A stretch of DNA of 64,000 nucleotides, from positions 4,480,501 to 4,544,500 of the forward strand of contig NZ_CP119421.1 in assembly GCF_030506305.1 (NCBI RefSeq), given 5' to 3'. Source of the stretch: Porifericola rhodea (lineage in GTDB: Bacteria; Bacteroidota; Bacteroidia; Cytophagales; Cyclobacteriaceae). The position numbers and the translations under genes were made by a program. Below the pieces are notes generated by a model that made no database searches, had not been told where the DNA came from, and saw only the letters and a program-made list of their open reading frames with translations. Position 1 is the first letter of the stretch; every line of letters starts with the position of its first letter. Shown here piece after piece: positions 58,769-64,000 of the stretch.

Positions 58769-59276
58769 GCAAATGTCTGCATTATCGCAGCTATACACTT
58801 GTATCATGATCAACACTTTTAATAGAAAGCATCTATCTTGTTGATATACAGGATATAATCTTTCTTAGCCTGAGCCAATTCTATAGGGCAGAAAATACCA
58901 CCTCTGCCCTATTGTTTTTATCAGCACTCTGCCAACTTTACGATCATTTGTAAGGAATATTAATCTTCAGTAATTGGCTAAATTGATGCTATATCTTTCC
59001 GTCTTATTGAGTTACTCAAAAATATTAGTGAGTTAAAATACTCAAAAACTCTACTTTTATACCTGAGTCTTATTGAAGATTTCGCAATTGTGGAGAGCTC
59101 CATTTGATTGTAAAGTAATTTTTACTTAATATCTTCGCTAATCTATTTTTGTCATTATAAAAGCAAATCACTAGCTGCTTTTACAATCACAAAGTAGTAT
59201 TATTTATTTTTCACAATGTAGGACAAAGGCTAATCACTCTGTTTTTAGTCTTTTCTGATAATATATAGATATTAAT
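58769..59276. other. Intergenic region upstream of ricT
   Basis: This 508-base region starts with the purD terminator near 58883-58920. Beyond that it holds a near-palindrome TTGAGTTACTCAA (59007-59019) and two copies of GTCTTATTGA (59001-59010 and 59067-59076). No reading frame of convincing length or RNA gene is seen. Confidence 0.45.
58883..58920 (+). terminator. Terminator after purD
   Basis: ATAGGGCAGA (58883-58892) and TCTGCCCTAT (58903-58912) form a 10-bp perfect stem followed by TGTTTTTAT. Confidence 0.88.
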
Positions 59277-60410
59277 ATGGGATGCAGTACTTGTAGCTCA
59301 GGGAACGGTACTGCCGTAGGCGGTTGTCAGAACAACGGCGGTTGCGGTACCGGAGCTTGCAATAAGATGAATGTGTTTGACTGGCTGTCCAATATGGATT
59401 TACCCTCCCACAGCACATTTGATATCATTGAAGTTAAATTTAAAGGCGGTAGAAAAGAGTTTTTTAGAAATACAGACGACATTGACCTTACCACCGGAGA
59501 CCCCGTAGTGGTGGACGTGCCCAATGGGCATCATATCGGCTACGTATCTCTGCAAGGAGAGCTGGTACGCTTGCAGATGCAAAAGAAGAAAGTCGCAAAC
59601 AACGATGACATTCGCAAAATTTACCGCATAGCTAACGAAAAGGATCTGGAGGCTTTTGAGAGGGTACTTAACCGTGAAATGCCTACCCTTTACCGTACGC
59701 GCCAGATTATAGACGACCTGCAACTGTCTATGAAGCTTTCTGATGTAGAGTACCAGGCAGATAATAATAAAGCGACCTTCTACTATTCGGCAGACAGTCG
59801 TGTGGACTTTCGTGAGCTTATTAAAATACTGGCGGGTGAGTTTAAGATACGGGTAGAAATGCGTCAGATAAGTCTGCGTCAGGAAGCCGGAAGACTCGGA
59901 GGTATAGGATCTTGTGGCCGTGAGCTCTGCTGCTCCACCTGGCTGAGCGATTTTAAAAGCGTGTCTACCTCAGCAGCTCGTTACCAGAATTTATCACTCA
60001 ACCCCAGCAAGCTTTCGGGGCAATGTGGCCGTTTAAAGTGCTGCCTCAACTACGAGTTGGAGACCTATATGAGTGCGCTGGAAGATATCCCCGAGCTGAG
60101 CACACCGCTACAGACCAAGAGCGGCCCCGCCACGCTTCAGAAAACCGATATTTTCCGTAAGATCATGTGGTTTAGCTATGAGAAAGAAAACTCGTGGATT
60201 CCTCTTAAAGTCTCCAGAGTGAAGGAAATACTGGAACTGAACAGAAAGAAAGTAATACCCGATACGCTACAGGAAAATGCAGTCTCCGCCCTGGAAGATG
60301 AAAATGTGCTGAACAACGACCTTGTCAAAATGGACAAGAAATACAACAAGAAAAAGCGCAAAAAGAAAAAGAGCGGCAAACGCAGGAACCGTAACAAAAA
60401 AAATGATTAA
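59277..60410 (+). CDS. ricT: PSP1 domain protein, RicT/YaaT-like
   Basis: A 377-aa cytoplasmic protein with a PSP1 C-terminal domain, homologous to B. subtilis RicT (YaaT), part of an iron-sulfur-containing complex that affects RNase Y and development. The family motifs SCGRELCCSTWL, LSLNPSKLSGQCGRLKCCL are visible. An extra N-terminal Gly/Cys-rich segment (residues 1-29, six Cys) is unlike classic RicT and may bind metal, and the C-terminus is a Lys-rich tail. In Bacteroidota this gene commonly precedes gldH, as here. Confidence 0.92.
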   Translation: MGCSTCSSGNGTAVGGCQNNGGCGTGACNKMNVFDWLSNMDLPSHSTFDIIEVKFKGGRKEFFRNTDDIDLTTGDPVVVDVPNGHHIGYVSLQGELVRLQMQKKKVANNDDIRKIYRIANEKDLEAFERVLNREMPTLYRTRQIIDDLQLSMKLSDVEYQADNNKATFYYSADSRVDFRELIKILAGEFKIRVEMRQISLRQEAGRLGGIGSCGRELCCSTWLSDFKSVSTSAARYQNLSLNPSKLSGQCGRLKCCLNYELETYMSALEDIPELSTPLQTKSGPATLQKTDIFRKIMWFSYEKENSWIPLKVSRVKEILELNRKKVIPDTLQENAVSALEDENVLNNDLVKMDKKYNKKKRKKKKSGKRRNRNKKND

Positions 60411-60418
60411 AAAAACTT

Positions 60419-60460
60419 ACGCATCGGCGGTGATTATCTGCTCCGATGCGTTTTTTTTTT
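60419..60460 (+). terminator. Terminator after ricT
   Basis: ACGCATCGG (60419-60427) and CCGATGCGT (60443-60451) form a 9-bp stem followed by a run of T to 60460. The only in-frame ATG of the gldH frame (60446) lies inside its right arm. Confidence 0.88.
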
Positions 60461-60499
60461 AGTTTTGGGCACATATTAGTTCAACTGACTTATTTGACA

Positions 60500-60982
60500 T
60501 TGAAAGCGTTTAGACCACAACTCATCATATTTGTATTTTCCTGTTTACTAAGCTTAGCCGCCTGCGACGATCAGCGAGTTTACGAAGAAAATTATGACTT
60601 TGCCGATAAGGTATGGCATGTAGACTCTGTTCCTAGTTTTCGTTTTGAGATCAGCGAACCTAATCAGCAGTATAATATCTACTGGAATGTACGAAATGCC
60701 TCTAATTATCCTTTTCGTAATTTGTATGTCACCTATTTTTTAGAGGATACGCTTGGGCGTACCATCTCTACCGATCTTCACAACATGCTGCTTTTTGACC
60801 CCAAAACTGGCAAGCCTTACGGTAGCGGTATGGGTGATATCTTTAGCCATCAGATTATGGCTTTACCAGAATTTGAGTTTGACAGTGCCGGTACTTACCA
60901 GATCAGGCTGGAGCAGTTTATGCGCACCGACTCTCTTAAGGAAGTCTTGTCTATAGGAGTAAGAGTAGAGAAGGCGGAGTAA
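60500..60982 (+). CDS. gldH: Gliding motility lipoprotein GldH
   Basis: A lipoprotein of the gliding/type IX secretion-associated GldH family. The mature part begins at Cys of LSLAAC and contains the family pattern VWHVDSVPSFRFEI, WNVRNASNYPFRNLYVTYF, GKPYGSGMGDIF and YQIRLEQFMRTDSL. The only in-frame ATG (60446) sits in the upstream terminator stem and gives an unusually long leader; a TTG at 60500 gives a typical signal peptide (KAFRPQLIIFVFSCLLSLAAC), so that start is used here, with moderate certainty. It follows ricT, as in other Bacteroidota. Confidence 0.85.
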   Translation: MKAFRPQLIIFVFSCLLSLAACDDQRVYEENYDFADKVWHVDSVPSFRFEISEPNQQYNIYWNVRNASNYPFRNLYVTYFLEDTLGRTISTDLHNMLLFDPKTGKPYGSGMGDIFSHQIMALPEFEFDSAGTYQIRLEQFMRTDSLKEVLSIGVRVEKAE

Positions 60983-61007
60983 GAAAGGTGCAGGCAGATA
61001 AAAAGAA

Positions 61008-61031
61008 CTTCCGGGCTATTTCACCCGGAAG
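61008..61031. terminator. Convergent terminator between gldH and the unknown minus-strand gene
   Basis: CTTCCGGG (61008-61015) and CCCGGAAG (61024-61031) form an 8-bp stem. On the minus strand it is followed, after a few bases, by a T-run (A-run at 61001-61004 and before). Confidence 0.75.
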
Positions 61032-61043
61032 CATCACTTATTA

Positions 61044-61685
61044 TTAATACGTACTCGCTACTTTAATTCCTAACGACTCTAATAGTTGTGGCTCATCACG
61101 CATAGCAAAACGTGCGGCCTTTCTAAAGTCACGCATCCAGGCATCTAAAGCATCAAAAGCATCATTTCTTTGCTGGGTTGCATTCTGTGCTTCGCCCTTG
61201 CTACTAATCTGGTCCTGACGGCTGGCAATCAGGGCTTCTACCTCTGCCAGCATCTGGTCCAGTTCGCTTACGCTAATACCAAATGCATTCATTTTTGTAG
61301 TATCGTCTAAGATTACCGTGTAAAAGGTTTTGGCCCTTTCTAACCACTGATCTACCGCATAGCTCTGACGCCCCAGGTGCAGTCGGTTGATCATTTCCTT
61401 GTCTTCATAATAGGCTACACGTGCCAATTGAAGGTGTTTCTTGTAATTTTTCTCAGTATCTTTCTTTTGAGTGTAGAAGTTCTGGCTGTTATTATACTGA
61501 TTTCCGTACTTCTCTTTGTACATCATCTGCATAATAGTGGCTTCTTCATTTAATACCTTACCCTCCTTAAGCTTAGGCAGGTCATAGCCCACACTTTTAA
61601 GTTTTTTCAGGATGGTTTTGTTCTTCATGCTAATTTCAATGGCATTGCGCGATGAAGAAAGAAAATACACAATAGACTGTCTCAT
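61044..61685 (-). CDS. Hypothetical protein, 213 aa, helical
   Basis: I do not recognise the family. The product is basic and helical with no signal peptide. Central helices (YKKHLQLARVAYYEDKEMIN, QWLERAKTFYTVIL) and a coiled-coil-like C-terminal half (LDQMLAEVEALIASRQDQIS, then DAWMRDFRKAARFAMRD) suggest a small helical bundle or structural/scaffold protein. It begins at ATG 61685, next to the repeat-bearing intergenic region, and is convergent with gldH. Confidence 0.6.
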   Translation of the reverse strand: MRQSIVYFLSSSRNAIEISMKNKTILKKLKSVGYDLPKLKEGKVLNEEATIMQMMYKEKYGNQYNNSQNFYTQKKDTEKNYKKHLQLARVAYYEDKEMINRLHLGRQSYAVDQWLERAKTFYTVILDDTTKMNAFGISVSELDQMLAEVEALIASRQDQISSKGEAQNATQQRNDAFDALDAWMRDFRKAARFAMRDEPQLLESLGIKVASTY

Positions 61686-62589
61686 TCACTTCTTAATTTT
61701 TCAACTATCACAAAGGTATACCCCCATCTATTCCCTTGCTTGCATAAAGAAGGAGCGAAAGCACTTGTGTGTGTTTTCAGAAAAATGCAGTAGACTAATC
61801 TAAAAAGCGTCTGATCGTTGCTTCTAACACATATGTATAGATTTATGTATGCTGTGCACTCTTTCTATAGGCTCAGGATTGTGTGCACATGTAAGTGCAG
61901 TCGTTCCTGAGGGTCAGAAAAGAGTGCACAAGGGCTGAGCAGTCGTTCCTGAGGGTCAGGATTCATTGCACAAGGCCGTGCACTCAATCCTGAGGGTCGG
62001 CAAAGAGTACACAAGAGCTGAGCACTCTTTAAAAAACCTATTTAAAGACCAGCAGGCCCTAAAGAGATCTTCCTAAAGCAAAACCACACATGGGCTTCTA
62101 TCAACTGACTTGAGCCAGAAGCTTTTCAGTCAACCACAGAAGCTATGAGTATAGTGAAAAACCATCTTTGTATCAGCCAAAAACTATTTCTTTTATTAAT
62201 TACGCATTATCCTAGCATAATACTATTGATGCTAATAGGTATTACTTAGCGAAATGTAATGATTATTATCACTCACTTAAGTATATACTGTTGACAATCA
62301 AGTAACTTTTAGTTCACAAAGTTGAAATGATAATTGCTAAATGGTATAATATTTTATTTTCTATAAAAAGCATATATCAATCTACAGCTACAGTAAAGTA
62401 ATAGATATACTTACCAAAGCGCTCTTTATTTCACAATAGGTCAATTATTTGGAATTCTTAGCGCAAAAAAAATCAGCATGTGAGTGTTTTCATAATATAA
62501 TTTAAAGCTTACATTTAGGTCAGGATGTTAAACATTACATCTATTTTTTTCTATAAATTTTTTAATCATTCTTTTTAATCTCTATTAGC
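61686..62589. other. Large divergent intergenic region with tandem repeats
   Basis: This 904-base region lies between the minus-strand hypothetical gene and the plus-strand catalase gene. The portion at 61854-62030 is a tandem array (listed separately), and the rest (62040-62589) is AT-rich and shows no gene. A near-consensus -7 box TACATTTA lies near 62511-62518, upstream of the catalase. No RNA gene is recognised. Confidence 0.6.
61854..62030. repeat. Tandem array of about 41.5-bp imperfect repeats
   Basis: Unit starts at 61854, 61895, 61937, 61978 and 62020 give periods of 41, 42, 41 and 42 bases. Each unit begins G[T/A]GCA[C/G]TC; the middle ones then have TCCTGAGGGTC, with CTGA-GGG-TCAG dyad symmetry in two of them, and a later TGCACAAG or TACACAAG. 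The palindrome GTGCAC recurs. The last unit is truncated. The period is not a multiple of three, so the array is non-coding. Confidence 0.85.
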
Positions 62590-64000
62590 ATGTCTCAAGA
62601 GAATTCTAAAAGCGCTCAACACCAGCGTACCAAGGTTAATTATTCAGACCAGGAGGTAGAACAGGGTCATGGTGGAGAAACTCACCAAACTGCTGCCGAT
62701 GGCAATCAGATTTTAACCACCCAACAGGGCATTCCTGTATCTGACGATCAAAATACACTAAAAATAGGTAGCCGCGGACCTAGCGCATTGGAAGATTTTC
62801 ACTTCCGCGAAAAGATTTTTCACTTTGACCATGAGCGTATTCCTGAGCGTGTAGTACACGCCAGAGGTTATGCTGCTCACGGCTATTTTGAAACGTACGA
62901 ATCACTTGCAGAATACTCTTCTGCTGACCTCTTTCAGCGTGCCGGAGAGAAAACACCAGCCTTTGTACGCTTCTCTACAGTAGCCGGGAACAAAGGTTCT
63001 TTTGATTTAGCACGTGACGTTCGTGGTTTTGCCGTAAAGCTGTATACTAAAGAGGGTAATTGGGATATTGTAGGAAATAACATTCCGGTATTCTTTATAC
63101 AGGATGCCATCAAATTTCCTGACCTGATACATGCCGCCAAACCTGAGCCAGATCGTGCCTTCCCTCAGGCACAGACCGCACACGATAACTTTTGGGATTT
63201 TGTGTCGCTAATGCCTGAGAGCATCCATATGATTATGTGGATCATGTCGGACCGTGCCATTCCTCGCTCGTTCCGTACAATGGAAGGATTTGGAGTACAT
63301 ACTTTCAGGCTGGTTAATGCTGAAGGAAAATCAACCTTCGTTAAGTTCCACTGGAAACCCAAGCAGGGACTTCAGTCAGTAGTGTGGAATGAAGCTGTTA
63401 AAATAAATGGTGCCGACCCTGATTTTCATCGTCGCGACCTTTGGGATGCCATACAAAGTGGTGATTATCCTGAGTGGGAACTTGGCATGCAGCTCTTTGA
63501 TGAGGATTTTGCCGAAAAGTTTGACTTTGATGTATTAGACGCTACCAAGATTATTCCTGAAGAAGAGGTACCGGTACGCCCGGTAGGCCGTCTGGTGCTT
63601 AACCGTGTAGTAGATAATTTCTTTGCAGAAACGGAACAGGTAGCCTTCTGTACTCAGAACATTGTACCGGGTATAGATTTTACCAATGACCCGCTGCTAC
63701 AGGGAAGAAACTTCTCTTATCTGGATACCCAGCTCAAACGTTTAGGAGGTCCTAACTTCACACATATACCCATTAATGCGCCTAAGTGTCCTTTCCACCA
63801 CTTTCAGCAAGACGGCCACATGGCTATGCATAACCCTAAGGGCAGGGCTAATTACGAGCCTAACTCATGGGGAGCAGAAGGAGGCCCGAGAGAGTCGCCG
63901 ACCAAAGGTTTTACCTCTTACCCTGCTCATGAGAGCGGTTATAAAGAGCGCATCAGGCCAGAAAGCTTTGCTGACCACTACAGCCAGGCACGCCAGTTTT
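62590..64000 (+). CDS. katE: Catalase, large-subunit (clade 2, HPII-like), 3'-truncated by window
   Basis: The frame opens with ATG at 62590 and remains open to the window end (470 codons). It matches haem catalases of the large-subunit clade, judged by the N-terminal extension ahead of the barrel. The essential His90 is in [14 protein letters not shown], the distal Asn in [16 protein letters not shown] (163/164), and the proximal haem-ligand Tyr377 in NFSYLDTQ. It decomposes hydrogen peroxide in the cytoplasm. The C-terminal flavodoxin-like domain expected for this clade would lie outside the window. Confidence 0.95.
   Translation, partial: MSQENSKSAQHQRTKVNYSDQEVEQGHGGETHQTAADGNQILTTQQGIPVSDDQNTLKIGSRGPSALEDFHFREKIFHFDHERIPERVVHARGYAAHGYFETYESLAEYSSADLFQRAGEKTPAFVRFSTVAGNKGSFDLARDVRGFAVKLYTKEGNWDIVGNNIPVFFIQDAIKFPDLIHAAKPEPDRAFPQAQTAHDNFWDFVSLMPESIHMIMWIMSDRAIPRSFRTMEGFGVHTFRLVNAEGKSTFVKFHWKPKQGLQSVVWNEAVKINGADPDFHRRDLWDAIQSGDYPEWELGMQLFDEDFAEKFDFDVLDATKIIPEEEVPVRPVGRLVLNRVVDNFFAETEQVAFCTQNIVPGIDFTNDPLLQGRNFSYLDTQLKRLGGPNFTHIPINAPKCPFHHFQQDGHMAMHNPKGRANYEPNSWGAEGGPRESPTKGFTSYPAHESGYKERIRPESFADHYSQARQF

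Noticed and set aside
61854-62030. CRISPR array
   Set aside because: Repeats are imperfect, contiguous with no unique spacers, only about five units, and no cas genes are present.

Overview
The window looks like a chromosomal segment of a marine-type Bacteroidota, most likely of the order Cytophagales. The support is a complete SusC/SusD pair behind an ECF sigma factor and FecR-type anti-sigma factor, a GldH gliding lipoprotein next to a PSP1/RicT protein, DUF2723, GWxTD, DUF2911 and DUF2805 family proteins, a moderate AT-rich base composition, and Bacteroidota-type TAnnTTTG promoter boxes. I see no rRNA, tRNA, CRISPR array, prophage or insertion sequence.

Layout. 0-7.7 kb: hydantoinase-B-like protein, an unknown protein, a GNAT/FemAB-like protein, Xaa-Pro aminopeptidase, a secreted alkaline-phosphatase-superfamily enzyme and a nitrilase-family amidase. 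8.3-29 kb (all minus strand): a polysaccharide/glycoside-utilisation-like locus. In order of transcription it holds a cytochrome-c-tailed dehydrogenase, ECF sigma, FecR, SusC, SusD, a DUF3823 lipoprotein, a very large ThuA/dehydrogenase/cupredoxin lipoprotein, a second ThuA protein, a Gfo/Idh/MocA oxidoreductase, a sugar epimerase-like TIM barrel, a GH2 glycosidase and a GH18 chitinase. 29-43.7 kb: an AraC regulator divergent from a phytanoyl-CoA-dioxygenase-like enzyme, then a plus-strand run with a PSCyt1/DUF1549/DUF1553 protein, a Tat-exported DUF1501 protein, a bicupin, a 2-oxoacid dehydrogenase E2, a DUF1080 lipoprotein and a second cupredoxin-tailed beta-propeller dehydrogenase. 43.7-64 kb: mostly housekeeping genes (aldo/keto reductase, Usp, hydroxyacid dehydrogenase, 3-methyladenine glycosylase, GT117, RlmB, RecQ, PurD, RicT, GldH, catalase).

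How the genes may work together. The 14-43 kb region combines outer-membrane glycan import (SusCD), secreted or periplasmic beta-propeller dehydrogenases that carry their own electron carriers (type-1 copper or c-type haem), and families of the 3-keto-glycoside route (ThuA, Gfo/Idh/MocA, epimerase-like TIM barrel, DUF1080). A reasonable inference is an oxidative glycoside-cleaving system in which electrons leave through fused cupredoxins or cytochromes. The substrate cannot be read from sequence.

Other points of interest are a GDP-mannose pyrophosphorylase homologue that has lost most catalytic signatures, an array of about 41.5-bp non-coding repeats upstream of the catalase, a long hairpin plus T-run ending three bases before purD, and a gldH reading frame whose only ATG lies inside the upstream terminator.
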